Source: Saccharothrix ecbatanensis
GTDB lineage: Bacteria > Actinomycetota > Actinomycetes > Mycobacteriales > Pseudonocardiaceae
Assembly: GCF_014205015.1 (NCBI RefSeq)
Contig: NZ_JACHMO010000001.1
Coordinates: 2,108,001 to 2,172,000 of the forward strand
DNA: 64,000 nucleotides
Direction: 5' to 3'
Every line of letters starts with the position of its first letter. Position 1 is the stretch's first letter. A program made the position numbers and the translations under genes. Below, in pieces: positions 19,879 to 29,422 of the stretch. A model generated the notes under the pieces. The model was given only the letters and a program-made list of their open reading frames with translations, did no database searches and had not been told where the DNA came from.

Positions 19879-22800
19879 TCAGGGCCGCAGGCTCACGAAG
19901 GGCAGTACGACCGGGCTGGACGCGGTCCAGTCGAGAACGGTGGCCTGGTCGGCGTCACCGGTGATCACGTCGATCGTGTTGGGATCGCTGATGTCGGTGT
20001 CACGGCTCGGCAGGTCGAAGCTCTGCTCGCCCGCGCCACCGCCGAAGCGGTACTCCTTGGTCCACGGGAAGCCGTTGTCCCAGTGGGCCTTGCTGTACAC
20101 GGGCCGGACCAGGCCGATGCCCTCACCGGGTTCGGCGTTGGAGTAGATCGCCACCTGGTAGCCGGCCGCCGCCAGGTCCCCGAAGGCCGACGCGGGCGCG
20201 GTCACCACGATGTCGTGCGTCGCGGGCACCACCCGAAGCTCGGCGGTGGACACCTTGGCCGTCGACGCGTCGTACACCCCGAGGGACAGCGGCTGGTCCG
20301 GGTAACGCCCGTCGGCCACGACGGCACGGCTCCACGCCCCGGCGGTGGCGGTGTTCGTGCCGGGCAGACCGGGAGAGGCGCCGGTCGGCTGGGACGGGTC
20401 GCGCAGCAGGATGTTGACCCGCTGCACGCTCATCCCGTTGCCGCCCCACGGGTTGTTGATCGCCCCGGCGACGCGGGTGACGAACCGGACCTGGTCGCCG
20501 TCGCGGAACAGGTCGAACTTCGTCAGGTCGAAGCTGCGCGGGCTGAACGCCCCGTTCGTCGGGTAGACGTACGTGCCGGGCCCGTTGTCGTCGCCGGTCG
20601 GGTCGGTGAGCCCGCCGATGCGTTCGCCGTAGGAGAGCACGGTGCGCCGCTCGTAGGCGGTCGCGCCGTCGCCCACCGCCGCGACGCTGATCGTGTTGTC
20701 GATCCCGGCCACCTCGACGTCGGCGCTGAACGCCCCGCCGACCACGTCCACCCGCTTCTTCGCCGAGCCGACCGCCACGACCACCGAGCGGGCGTCGGTC
20801 GTGCCGTGCACCCGAACGGTCCGGCCGGTGGCGGTGGACAGGTCGTCAGGGCCGTCCACCGTGAGGGAGACGGTCGGGACCACGCCCGCGCGGTAGCGGT
20901 CGGCCACCACGGACGGTGTCTCGACGGGCCTGCCCGCGCCGATGCCCTGCGCCAGCCGCACGTACTGCGCCATCGCCCACGCCAGCGGCGCGGCTGATCC
21001 GGTGCCCTTGCCGAACACGTGCCCGTACTCGGTGGGTTCGGCCCGGTCCCAGACCTGCTCGGGGATCATCCGGCCGCTGTTCGCGGTGGCCGCCATGGTC
21101 CGCAGGTAGGGGAGCGCGTCGCGCCCGTTGGCCAGCTCGTACTCACCCCGTTCACCGGACAGCAGCGGCCACGGCCGGCCGATGCCGGCACCGGTCCACG
21201 GCGCGCCGTCCGCCGTCTCGCCGTACCCGTCGTGGGTGTAGCGCTTCCACATCTCGCCGCTGGGAGTGGTCACCTTGATCGACGCGTCCACCTCGGGCAG
21301 GGATTGCGCGACCGCGCGGTCGCCGGGCGGTTTCACGCCGAGCCGCACCAATTCCAGGAAACCGGCGTCGACCACCGCGTTCTCCGGGTGCACGCCCGCG
21401 CCGTTGGCCCAGCCGCGGGTGGCGCCGTCGTTCGGGTCGCCACTGCCGGAGACGCGCATGTAGTAACGGCCGTCGCCCAGCGGACCGTTGGTGGTGAACA
21501 TCCACTGCTCGGCTTGCCGCTGCCAGGAGTCGGCGGTGGCGTTGTAGAGCGTGGCGCCGTCGGTGTCACCCGCGCGGCGGGCGATGTCGGCGGCGGCGGT
21601 CAGCCCGGCGATCTGACTGGCCAAAGTGGACGGAGAGTAGCCGCCGGTCTCCTCCCAGCGCTCCTGCGGTGTCGTCGGACCCGCCTGGACCAGGAAGTCG
21701 GCGGCCTTGGCGATGTGGTCGCGGTAGAACGCGGGGTCGAACCTGCCGGTCTGCCACGCGAGCACGATCGGGAACGCGGTCTCGTCCAGCTGCACGTTGG
21801 TCTGGTCGGGGGAGCCGTCGACCTTGGAGGTCTGCGGGAAGCTGCCGTCCGGCCGCTGCTGGCGGGTGAACAGCCAGTCCACCGCTCGCCGGCCCGCCGC
21901 CGTGTCGCCGGCCGCGATCAGCCCGGACACCTGGTGGTACATGTCCCGCGCCCACACGAAGTGGTAGCCGCTGCCGCCGCCGGACGCGCCGTCCGCCGGC
22001 ACCGCCTGTCCCCACGGGATGGTCAGCGACGCGGAGAACGCGCCGGGGTACGTCTTGTCCTCGTGCGCCTTCACCGCCATGACCGACGCCCAGTACTGGT
22101 CGAGCAGGTCGGCCGGGAGCTTCGGGTTCTCGAGCGAGTCGGTGTAGAGGTGCCAGCCGAGCTGGTACCAGCGCTTGGTCACGTGGAACGGCCGGTGCAG
22201 GCTCGCGCGGGCGCCGGTGAGCGCGGCCTGCTTGGTGCCCGCGAAGCCGATCGCCAGGGTGGTGCGGGTCGTGCCGTCACGTCCGGTCGGGAGTTGACCG
22301 ACCTGGGCGATGTTGCCGGGGCCCGCCTGCGGGTACGTCGTGGTCAACCTGAAGTTCGCGGCCAGGTCCGCGAGCCCGTCGCTGGTGCCCACGTAGCCGG
22401 TGGAGGTCGCGGCGAAGCCGGTGCTCGACACCAGGGCGCTGGCCACGGGACGGTCCGGCAGGTGGGTGTCGACGGCGGTCAGGGCGTCCTTCGACGCCCG
22501 GCTGGTGTCGTTGCCCGAGTCGCCCGCGAGCTGGGGGTCGAACAGGGTGTGGAGCCGGAGGTCGCCGCCCTTGAGCGGTCGTAGCTCGACGTCCACGAGG
22601 ACGGTCGCGGCGGCGGGGTCGGTGATGTAGGTCTTGGTGAGCTGCCAGCGGCCGGCGTCGTCGGTGACCTGCTGGCGGTACGTGAGGGACTTCCGGTCGG
22701 CGAGGGTCGTGGTGTGGGTCGTGCCCTCGGTTTCCCGCTGTGCGAATGACTTCCCGTCCGTGACGACGAACTCCAGCGTGCGCGAGTTCGGGGTGTCGGC

Positions 22801-23031
22801 GCTGGGGTAGTAGACCTCGCTGAGGGTGCCGCCGGTGAGGGTGAACCAGATCTTCGACGCGGAGGTGGTCGAGGTGCCGATGCCCTCCTTGTCGCCGGTC
22901 GTCCAGGTCGAGGCCGCGCCGGGGGCGCCGGGCGGGTCGGGCTCGGCCGTGGCCGTGGCCGTCGTCAGGAGCAGGCAGCCGGTGGCGGCGAGCGCGAGCG
23001 CTCTGCTCCGGCGTGGACGGGATGTGCGCAT
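19879..23031 (-). CDS. Secreted glucodextranase / glucan alpha-glucosidase, GH15
   Basis: A 1050-residue secreted enzyme like Arthrobacter glucodextranase, which releases glucose from the non-reducing ends of dextran (alpha-1,6-glucan). After a signal peptide comes the N-terminal beta-sandwich (about 40-300). An (alpha/alpha)6 GH15 domain follows (about 310-700) with IPWGQAVPADG, YHFVWARDMYHQVSG, QLDETAFPIVLAW and PLAWAMAQYVRLA. C-terminal beta domains at about 720-1050 resemble the surface-binding module of glucodextranase. ATG 23031 has AGGAG upstream and opens the signal peptide. It shares a strand with the ROK regulator and faces the dextran importer operon. Glucoamylase activity on alpha-1,4 bonds cannot be excluded from sequence, but the neighbours (GH49 dextranase, 1,6-type GH13) favour dextran. 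Confidence 0.85.
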   Translation of the reverse strand: MRTSRPRRSRALALAATGCLLLTTATATAEPDPPGAPGAASTWTTGDKEGIGTSTTSASKIWFTLTGGTLSEVYYPSADTPNSRTLEFVVTDGKSFAQRETEGTTHTTTLADRKSLTYRQQVTDDAGRWQLTKTYITDPAAATVLVDVELRPLKGGDLRLHTLFDPQLAGDSGNDTSRASKDALTAVDTHLPDRPVASALVSSTGFAATSTGYVGTSDGLADLAANFRLTTTYPQAGPGNIAQVGQLPTGRDGTTRTTLAIGFAGTKQAALTGARASLHRPFHVTKRWYQLGWHLYTDSLENPKLPADLLDQYWASVMAVKAHEDKTYPGAFSASLTIPWGQAVPADGASGGGSGYHFVWARDMYHQVSGLIAAGDTAAGRRAVDWLFTRQQRPDGSFPQTSKVDGSPDQTNVQLDETAFPIVLAWQTGRFDPAFYRDHIAKAADFLVQAGPTTPQERWEETGGYSPSTLASQIAGLTAAADIARRAGDTDGATLYNATADSWQRQAEQWMFTTNGPLGDGRYYMRVSGSGDPNDGATRGWANGAGVHPENAVVDAGFLELVRLGVKPPGDRAVAQSLPEVDASIKVTTPSGEMWKRYTHDGYGETADGAPWTGAGIGRPWPLLSGERGEYELANGRDALPYLRTMAATANSGRMIPEQVWDRAEPTEYGHVFGKGTGSAAPLAWAMAQYVRLAQGIGAGRPVETPSVVADRYRAGVVPTVSLTVDGPDDLSTATGRTVRVHGTTDARSVVVAVGSAKKRVDVVGGAFSADVEVAGIDNTISVAAVGDGATAYERRTVLSYGERIGGLTDPTGDDNGPGTYVYPTNGAFSPRSFDLTKFDLFRDGDQVRFVTRVAGAINNPWGGNGMSVQRVNILLRDPSQPTGASPGLPGTNTATAGAWSRAVVADGRYPDQPLSLGVYDASTAKVSTAELRVVPATHDIVVTAPASAFGDLAAAGYQVAIYSNAEPGEGIGLVRPVYSKAHWDNGFPWTKEYRFGGGAGEQSFDLPSRDTDISDPNTIDVITGDADQATVLDWTASSPVVLPFVSLRP

Positions 23032-23080
23032 TGGGGCTCCTCGTCGAGCTTCCATCGGCGGTGATGGGCGTGCGTCATCG

Positions 23081-23101
23081 CCACGGCTGGTGTCGCCGTG
23101 G
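23081..23101 (-). terminator. Small hairpin between ROK regulator and glucodextranase genes
   Basis: Perfect 7-bp inverted repeat CCACGGC / GCCGTGG with a 7-nt loop, just past the ROK stop and 50 bp before the glucodextranase start. It may be a weak terminator or a regulator site for the secreted enzyme gene. Confidence 0.35.
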
Positions 23102-23122
23102 AAGAGGGGTCGTGCGGTGGGG

Positions 23123-24283
23123 TCAGGGAAGTCGCTTGGGCAGGGCGGCGAGCACGGTGCGCTGGATGGCCACGGCAGCGGCGCCGCGGGCCCAGAGCGT
23201 CGGGTCGTCGTTGATCAGGCGCAGGTCGATCGGTGACGCCTCGGCGTGGCGTGCCTGCGCGATGCTCGCGCGGATCCGCGCCTCGGCGACCTGGGCCAGC
23301 CGGATGCCCTCACCGGTGAGGATGACCCGTTCCGGTTGGGCGATGTTCGCGACGGCCGCGATCAGCGTGCCGAACGCGTGCCCGGCCCGGCCGACGATCT
23401 GGTCGGCGACCGCGTTGCCCGCCTCGGCCAGGTCGAGCACTTCGTCGTAGGTGACCGACCGGCCCAGGGTGAGGGCGGCCTGTGACTGGATGGCGTCGGT
23501 GGTGAGCAGGGCTTTCACGCAGCCGCGGTGCCCTTCCGGGCAGGACGGGCCGAGCGGGTCGATGGGGAAGTGGCCGAGCAGGCCGAGACCGGAGTCCGGG
23601 CCGCTGACGAGCCGGTCGTGGATCACCAGCCCACCGCCGACACCGGCGCCGATGGTGAGCACGGCGAAGCTCTGCACGTCGCGCCCGTCGCCGAACCAGT
23701 GCTCGGCCGCCATCAGCGCGTCGAGGTCGTTGGACACCACCGTCGGCCTGCCGGTGGCCCGGCCGACCGCCGCACTGAGGTCGAGGTCCTGCCAGTGCAG
23801 GAACACCGCGCGCTGCACGCGGGCGAAGTCGCGGACCACGCCGCCGATGCCGATGCCGATGGCGGCGACGGGCCGGGCCGGGTCGTCCAGCGCGGCGACC
23901 AGTTCGGCGATCCGTTCGACCACGGCCTCGGGTGACTGGTCGGTGATCTCGACGGTGGCGCTGTCGAGGATGTCGGCACGCAGGTTGGTGAGCACGCCGT
24001 AGGCGCGGAACCCGGCGAGCTTGATGCCGATGAACCGCTGCACGTCGGGGTCGACGTCCAGCGGCTGGAGCGGACGGCCGCCGCCGCGCAGGTTCGGCGT
24101 CTCCACCTCGCGCAGCAGGCCGGCGTCCATCAACGGCTTGGTGAGCCGGGTGAGGCTCGCCGTCGACAGGCCCAGGCGGTCGGCCAGTTCGGAGCGCGCC
24201 AGCGGTCCGTGGAGCAGGACTTCCAGCGTCACGCGCCGTGCGGACGGCAGCAGGGGTGCCCAGGGCGATGCGGCGTCGAGCAC
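23123..24283 (-). CDS. ROK family transcriptional regulator of the dextran locus
   Basis: A 386-residue ROK (repressor, ORF, kinase) protein. Residues 10-70 form a winged helix (LARSELADRLGLSTASLTRLTKPL). The remainder is the sugar-kinase-like fold with GIGIGGVV, the Asp-containing SNDLDALM and TIGAGVGGGLV. The usual zinc motif CxCGxxGC is altered to CPEGHRGC, as in some ROK regulators. The start is GTG at 24283 with AGGAG 6-7 nt upstream. It is divergent from the importer operon, with a 193-bp region holding a palindrome and promoter. It most likely represses the importer, glycosidase and dextranase genes until a glucose or isomaltose derivative binds; that role is inference. Confidence 0.85.
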   Translation of the reverse strand: MLDAASPWAPLLPSARRVTLEVLLHGPLARSELADRLGLSTASLTRLTKPLMDAGLLREVETPNLRGGGRPLQPLDVDPDVQRFIGIKLAGFRAYGVLTNLRADILDSATVEITDQSPEAVVERIAELVAALDDPARPVAAIGIGIGGVVRDFARVQRAVFLHWQDLDLSAAVGRATGRPTVVSNDLDALMAAEHWFGDGRDVQSFAVLTIGAGVGGGLVIHDRLVSGPDSGLGLLGHFPIDPLGPSCPEGHRGCVKALLTTDAIQSQAALTLGRSVTYDEVLDLAEAGNAVADQIVGRAGHAFGTLIAAVANIAQPERVILTGEGIRLAQVAEARIRASIAQARHAEASPIDLRLINDDPTLWARGAAAVAIQRTVLAALPKRLP

Positions 24284-24356
24284 CGTGCGCTCCTCGTAGA
24301 GGTCGGGGGTAACCGGAGCGCAATAGTACCGCGACGAAACTAGCTGGCAAGACCCT

Positions 24357-24375
24357 TCACGTGACGAAAACGTGA
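24357..24375. promoter_or_regulatory. Palindromic operator candidate for the ROK regulator
   Basis: Inverted repeat TCACGT, 7-nt spacer, ACGTGA, placed 11 bp upstream of the predicted -35 box of the importer operon and between the two divergent genes. Position and symmetry suit an operator; binding is not shown. Confidence 0.45.
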
Positions 24376-24386
24376 CTAGCAGCGGG

Positions 24387-24416
24387 TTGACGCGTTACAG
24401 TCCTCTCACCGTTAAT
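24387..24416 (+). promoter_or_regulatory. Predicted sigma-70-type promoter of the dextran importer operon
   Basis: TTGACG (24387-24392), an 18-bp spacer and GTTAAT (24411-24416) lie 60 bp upstream of the lipoprotein start, immediately downstream of the palindrome at 24357-24375. Confidence 0.5.
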
Positions 24417-24476
24417 GTTGCGACAAAGAAAACCTCGGGCAAGGCGACGCCGCCGTCGCGACTCTGGAGGATCGAC

Positions 24477-25757
24477 ATGCGCAGGAACCCCGTACGACTG
24501 GTCACGGCAGTGGCCGCGGCCCTGGCCCTGGTGATGACCGGGTGTTCGAGCGGGGGCGACTCCGGCGACCCGAACACGCTGAAGGTGTGGTGGTGGGAGA
24601 CCGACGACAGCGCGTTGTCGGCCGCCTGGAAGCACGCCGTCTCGATCTTCGAGAAGGAGCACCCTGGTGTCACGGTGAAGCAGGAGCTCAAGACCTACGA
24701 GCAGATGCAGCAGTCGGGGCAGTTGATCCTGGACTCCAACGACACCCCCGACGTGCTGGAGTACCTGAAGGGCAACGCCACCGCCGGTGTGGTGGCGAAG
24801 GCCGGTCTGCTCACCGACCTGACCGAGGTCGCCCAGAGCCGGAGCTGGAAGGTCGACAACACCGCCCAGCAGGTCGGGCTGTACGACGACAACGGGCTCA
24901 TGGGCTCCGGCAAGCGCTACGGCGTAACCAACTACGGCGAGTACGTCGGCGTCTGGTACAACCAGGACCTGTTCGCCCAGCACAACGTGCAGGTGCCGAC
25001 GACCCTGGCGGAGTTCGAGAACGCGCTGAAGACGTTCACCGACAAGGGCCTCACGCCGCTCGCGCTCGGCTCGGCCGACTACCCCGGCCCGCACCTGCTG
25101 TACTCGCTGGCCCTGGCGCACATGGATGAGAAGTCGCTGGCCGCCTACCAGCGGTTCGAGGGCGAGGTGGACTGGTCGGCCTGGGAGAAGGCCGCCACCA
25201 CGATGCGCCAGTGGGTGGAGAACAAGTACATCAGCACCGACTCCACCGGCATCCCCGCCCAGGACGCGGGCAACGCGTTCATCGCGGGCCAGTACCCGAT
25301 GTTCGTCTCCGGCACGTGGTGGGGCGGCCAGATCGCCGAGCAGCCCACGTTCAAGACCGACCAGTTCCTGTTCCCCGGCAACAAGCTGCACCCCGGCTCC
25401 GGCGGCAACCTGTGGGTCGTGCCCGCGAAGGCCAAGAACAAGGACCTCGCGTACGACTTCATCGAGATCACCCAACGGCCCGAGGTGCAGAACTTCCTGG
25501 CCGACAAGGGCGGCGTGCCGGTCGCGTCCGAGCCCGGTTCGGCGAGTTCGGCGATGGGCCTGCTGGTCGGCGACCGGTTCACCGAGCTGCTGTCCGGCGA
25601 CAAGGGCGGGCTCGCCTGGTACCCGGACTGGCCGGTCGCCGGCCTGAACGACGTGCTGCTGGCCAACACCACGAACCTCGTCGGCGGTGACGCGACCCCG
25701 CAGCAGGTGGTCGAGGCGATCAAGGCCGCCTACGACGCCGGCAAGCCGACCGCCTAG
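24477..25757 (+). CDS. ABC sugar transporter solute-binding lipoprotein (family 1)
   Basis: A 426-residue lipoprotein anchored outside the membrane that hands sugar to the two permeases downstream. The signal peptide ends at the lipobox VMTG-C. The mature protein is a family 1 solute-binding protein (TLKVWWWETDD, YGVTNYGEYVGVWYNQDLF, NAFIAGQYPMFVSGTWW, AYDFIEITQRPEVQNF). ATG 24477 has GGAGG 7 nt upstream. As the first gene of an operon with an oligo-1,6-glucosidase and a dextranase, it probably binds isomalto-oligosaccharides. No ATPase gene is present, as is usual where a shared MsiK-type ATPase is used. Confidence 0.9.
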   Translation: MRRNPVRLVTAVAAALALVMTGCSSGGDSGDPNTLKVWWWETDDSALSAAWKHAVSIFEKEHPGVTVKQELKTYEQMQQSGQLILDSNDTPDVLEYLKGNATAGVVAKAGLLTDLTEVAQSRSWKVDNTAQQVGLYDDNGLMGSGKRYGVTNYGEYVGVWYNQDLFAQHNVQVPTTLAEFENALKTFTDKGLTPLALGSADYPGPHLLYSLALAHMDEKSLAAYQRFEGEVDWSAWEKAATTMRQWVENKYISTDSTGIPAQDAGNAFIAGQYPMFVSGTWWGGQIAEQPTFKTDQFLFPGNKLHPGSGGNLWVVPAKAKNKDLAYDFIEITQRPEVQNFLADKGGVPVASEPGSASSAMGLLVGDRFTELLSGDKGGLAWYPDWPVAGLNDVLLANTTNLVGGDATPQQVVEAIKAAYDAGKPTA

Positions 25758-25780
25758 ACCGGCCGCGGGAAAGGATCGTC

Positions 25781-26749
25781 ATGCCCTCGACGAACACAGT
25801 CACGCTCAACACGGCCACGCACGCCGTCACGCCACGCAAGGGCACGTCGGAACGCCGTGGCGGCTACTGGTGGTACATCCTGCCGGGCGCGGTCGGGTTC
25901 CTCGCCGTCGTCGCCGTGCCGTTCGGGATGAACCTCTGGTACAGCCTCACCTCCTGGAGAGGCGTCGGCGACCCGGTGTTCATCGGGTTCGAGAACTACC
26001 AGCGGCTGCTGGGCGACCCGCTGTTCTGGGCGTCCTTCCGGCACAGCGTGGCGTTCATCGTGGCCATGGCGATCCTCCCGACGGCCATCGGGGTCCTGGT
26101 CGCGGCAGTGCTGTTCAACTACATCTCGCCGAAGTTCGGGTCGAAGGTGGCGAGCTTCCTGCGCGCCACCTACTACCTGCCGCAGATCCTGCCGATCGCG
26201 GTCGCGGGCGTGCTGTGGAAGTGGATGTACCAACCGCAGTACGGGATCATCAACACGACCCTGCGCGACCTCGGGCTCGGCGGCCTGGCGCAGAACTGGC
26301 TCGGCGACTCCGACCTCGCCATCTACGCGGTGATGAACGTGCTGGTCTGGCTCCAGATCGGCTACACCGTGGTGGTGTTCATGTCCGGGCTCTCCCGGGT
26401 CGACCCGGCGCTGTACGAGGCCGCCGAGCTGGACGGCGCGAGCTGGTCGCAGCAGTTCCGCACCATCACGCTCAACCAGCTCCGACCGGAGATCGCGGTC
26501 GTGCTGATCACCACGTCGGTGGCGGCGTTGAAGGTGTTCGCGCCGATCTTCGTGCTCACCCGCGGCGGTCCAGGCACCAGCACGATCGTGCCCGCCTACT
26601 TCTCGTTCTCCAGCTTCTTCACCACGACGAAGGTCGGCTACGGCGCCGCGGTGGCGTCCGTGCTGGCGCTGATGATCTCGGTCGTCGCGGTGGCGCTGCT
26701 GCGCTACCAGACCCGCAACTCGGAGGGGTTCGATGACGGCCGTCCATAG
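25781..26749 (+). CDS. ABC sugar transporter permease, MalF type
   Basis: A 322-residue membrane permease with about six transmembrane segments. The EAA loop EAAELDGASWSQQFRTITL, which docks the ATPase, sits at about residues 212-230, followed by a RGGPGTST loop usual for MalF-like partners. The start follows AAAGGA, 23 bp after the lipoprotein stop. It overlaps the next permease gene by 17 bp. It forms the channel with that partner, probably for isomalto-oligosaccharides. Confidence 0.9.
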   Translation: MPSTNTVTLNTATHAVTPRKGTSERRGGYWWYILPGAVGFLAVVAVPFGMNLWYSLTSWRGVGDPVFIGFENYQRLLGDPLFWASFRHSVAFIVAMAILPTAIGVLVAAVLFNYISPKFGSKVASFLRATYYLPQILPIAVAGVLWKWMYQPQYGIINTTLRDLGLGGLAQNWLGDSDLAIYAVMNVLVWLQIGYTVVVFMSGLSRVDPALYEAAELDGASWSQQFRTITLNQLRPEIAVVLITTSVAALKVFAPIFVLTRGGPGTSTIVPAYFSFSSFFTTTKVGYGAAVASVLALMISVVAVALLRYQTRNSEGFDDGRP

Positions 26750-27629
26750 TCCGGAGAAGCCGGCCGTGAGCCCGGCGTCCCCTCCCGTGCGCCGGGTCAA
26801 GCGCCGCAAGCGCGGTGTGAGCGGCTGGGTCGTGCTCGCCCTGGTCGCCGGTGTGGGCCTGCTTATGCTGTTCCCGTTCTGGATCGCGCTCATCAACGCG
26901 TTCAAGCCCGCACCGGACTACATCGCCAACGGCCCCGTCTCGCTGCCCACCGAGCTGGACTTCTCCGCCCTGGTGGACTTCTGGGGCGGCGTCGACTTCA
27001 ACCGCAAGCTGCTCAACAGCGTGGTGATCAGCGGCAGCGTGGCGCTGATCGCGGTGACGCTGAGCCTGCTGTCCGCGTTCGCCATCGGCATCGGCCGCAT
27101 CCGCGGGCGGATCTGGATCCTCGCATTGTTCATGCTCGCGTTCACGATCCCGCAGGAAGCCTTGGTCTACCCGCTGTTCGTGCTCACCCGCGACCTCGGG
27201 CTCTACGACACCATGACCGGCGTCATCATCATCCTGGCCGTGCTCCAGAGCGCGTTCGGCACGTACATGCTGTCCTCGGTGCTCGGCACGTTCCCGCCGG
27301 AGGTGCTGGAAGCCGCACGGCTCGACGGCGCGAGCCGGTTCCAGGTGCTGCGGCTGGTGGTCCTGCCGCTGACCAGGCCGACGATGGCGGTGCTGATGAC
27401 GTTCTTCTTCATCTGGACCTGGAATGACTTCTTCCTGCCGCTGGTGTTGCTGCCGTCGGCGGACAACCAGACGGTGTCGGTCGCGCTCGGCGCGCTGAGC
27501 GGCCAGTACACCAGCGACCCCACGGCCCTGGCCGCCGCGTCGTTGGCGGGCATCCTCCCCGCGCTGGTGTTCTTCCTGCTCTTCCAACGCACGCTGATGC
27601 GCGGCGTGAACCTCGGCGCCGTCAAATAA
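26733..27629 (+). CDS. ABC sugar transporter permease, MalG type
   Basis: A 298-residue permease, second half of the importer channel. About six membrane helices are present. The EAA motif is EAARLDGASRFQVLRLVVL, followed by the WNDFFLPLVLL stretch usual for MalG-type proteins. The start lies inside the end of the previous permease gene (17-bp overlap), and the glucosidase gene follows after 19 bp, so all are one operon. Confidence 0.9.
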   Translation: MTAVHSPEKPAVSPASPPVRRVKRRKRGVSGWVVLALVAGVGLLMLFPFWIALINAFKPAPDYIANGPVSLPTELDFSALVDFWGGVDFNRKLLNSVVISGSVALIAVTLSLLSAFAIGIGRIRGRIWILALFMLAFTIPQEALVYPLFVLTRDLGLYDTMTGVIIILAVLQSAFGTYMLSSVLGTFPPEVLEAARLDGASRFQVLRLVVLPLTRPTMAVLMTFFFIWTWNDFFLPLVLLPSADNQTVSVALGALSGQYTSDPTALAAASLAGILPALVFFLLFQRTLMRGVNLGAVK

Positions 27630-27648
27630 CCTCCCAAAAGGACATACA

Positions 27649-29376
27649 TTGAGCCTCGAACAGACGGTCACCCACGCCGTGGCCACAGCCCCGTGGTGGA
27701 CCTCGGCCGTGGTGTACCAGGTGTACCCGCGCAGCTTCGCCGACTCGAACGGCGACGGCGTCGGCGACCTCAACGGCATCACCGCCCGGCTGGACCACCT
27801 GCAACGCCTCGGCGTCGACGTGATCTGGCTGTCGCCCGTCTACGCCTCACCGCACGCCGACAACGGGTACGACATCTCCGACTACCAGGCCGTCGACCCG
27901 GTGTTCGGGACGCTCGACGACCTCGACCGGCTGCTCGCCGAGACGCACGCCCGGGGTATGAAGCTGGTGATGGACCTGGTGGTCAACCACACGTCCGACG
28001 AGCACCCGTGGTTCGTGGAGTCGCGGTCTTCGCGCGACAGCCCGAAGCGCGATTGGTACTGGTGGCGCCCGCCCCGGGACGGGTTCGAGGCAGGGCAGCC
28101 CGGCGCCGAGCCCACGAACTGGGAGTCCTTCTTCTCCGGCCCGTCGTGGACGTTGGACGAGGCGACGGGGGAGTACTACCTGCACCTGTTCGACCGCAAG
28201 CAGCCGGACTTGAACTGGGAGAACCCGGAAGTCCGGCAGGCGGTCTACGAGATGATGCGGTGGTGGCTGGACCGGGGTGTGGACGGCTTCCGGATGGACG
28301 TCATCAACCTGATCTCCAAGGATCCGGACCTGCCCGACGGCGCCACCACGGGCACCGGCGGACTCGGCAACGGGTTCCCCCACTACGGCACGGGCCCGCG
28401 CATCCACGAGTTCATGCAGGAGATGCACCGCGAGGTGTTCGAGGACCGGCCGGGCGACCTGTTGACGGTGGGGGAGATGCCGGGCGTCACCTGGGAGGAC
28501 GCCCGGCTCTTCACCGACCCGACGCGGCGCGAGCTGGACATGGTGTTCCAGTTCGAGCACGTCTCGCTCGACCACGGTCCCGGCGGCAAGTTCGACCCCA
28601 AGCCGCTGGACCTGCGTGACCTCAAGGCGTCGCTCGGTCGGTGGCAGACCGCGCTGGGAGAGGTCGGCTGGAACAGCCTGTACTGGAACAACCACGACCA
28701 GCCCCGCGTGGTGTCGCGGTTCGGTGACGACGGCAAGTACTGGCGTGAGTCGGCGACGGCGTTGGCGACCGTGCTGCACCTGCACCGCGGGACGCCGTTC
28801 GTGTACCAGGGCGAAGAGTTGGGGATGACCAACGTCCCGTTCGCCGGGGTGGGTGACCTGCGTGATGTGGAATCGCTCAACCACTTCCGCCAGTCGGTCG
28901 CCGCCGGGGGTGACCCGGAGTCGGTGTTGCGCGGCCTGCGCGCGATGGGCCGTGACAACGCCCGCACACCGGTCCAGTGGGACTCGACGCGCAACGCCGG
29001 GTTCACCACCGGCGAGCCGTGGATCGTGGTCAACCCCAACCACACCTGGCTCAACGCCCAGGCCCAGTACGACGACCCGCTCTCGGTCTTCAACCACTAC
29101 CGGCGGCTCATCGAGCTGCGCCACACGTTCCCGGTGGTCGCCCATGGCGATTTCCGGATGCTCTTGGCCGACGACCCGTACATCTACGCCTTCGAACGCG
29201 AGCTGGACGACACCCGCCTGCTCGTCGTGGCCAACCTCAGCGGCACCACACCGACCGCCGTGCTCGACGGCGAGTGGGCCGCCACAGACCTGGTTCTGTC
29301 CAATGTGGAATCCGTCTCGCTCGTGAATGGACGGATTGCGATGGAACCATGGAGTGCGCACGTATTCGTCCGTTGA
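27649..29376 (+). CDS. Oligo-1,6-glucosidase (GH13), isomalto-oligosaccharide-degrading
   Basis: A 575-residue intracellular GH13 alpha-glucosidase that cleaves glucose from imported short isomaltosides. Conserved regions: MDLVVNHTSDEH; GFRMDVINL with the nucleophile Asp; TVGEMPG with the acid/base Glu; WNNHDQPR with the transition-state Asp. The residue after the nucleophile is Val. In characterised enzymes of this subfamily Val marks alpha-1,6 specificity, whereas alpha-1,4 enzymes have Thr or Ala. The start is TTG at 27649 with AAGGA 7 nt upstream. It has no signal peptide and directly follows the permease genes, as expected for a cytoplasmic last step of dextran use. Confidence 0.9.
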   Translation: MSLEQTVTHAVATAPWWTSAVVYQVYPRSFADSNGDGVGDLNGITARLDHLQRLGVDVIWLSPVYASPHADNGYDISDYQAVDPVFGTLDDLDRLLAETHARGMKLVMDLVVNHTSDEHPWFVESRSSRDSPKRDWYWWRPPRDGFEAGQPGAEPTNWESFFSGPSWTLDEATGEYYLHLFDRKQPDLNWENPEVRQAVYEMMRWWLDRGVDGFRMDVINLISKDPDLPDGATTGTGGLGNGFPHYGTGPRIHEFMQEMHREVFEDRPGDLLTVGEMPGVTWEDARLFTDPTRRELDMVFQFEHVSLDHGPGGKFDPKPLDLRDLKASLGRWQTALGEVGWNSLYWNNHDQPRVVSRFGDDGKYWRESATALATVLHLHRGTPFVYQGEELGMTNVPFAGVGDLRDVESLNHFRQSVAAGGDPESVLRGLRAMGRDNARTPVQWDSTRNAGFTTGEPWIVVNPNHTWLNAQAQYDDPLSVFNHYRRLIELRHTFPVVAHGDFRMLLADDPYIYAFERELDDTRLLVVANLSGTTPTAVLDGEWAATDLVLSNVESVSLVNGRIAMEPWSAHVFVR

Positions 29377-29422
29377 CTCCCTGACGGACATCCCTTCCCA
29401 ATGACGAGAAGAGGATTTCGTT

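Noticed and set aside
24477..27629. A missing ATPase gene as evidence that the importer is broken
   Set aside because: Actinobacterial sugar importers of this class normally use one shared ATPase (MsiK type) encoded elsewhere.
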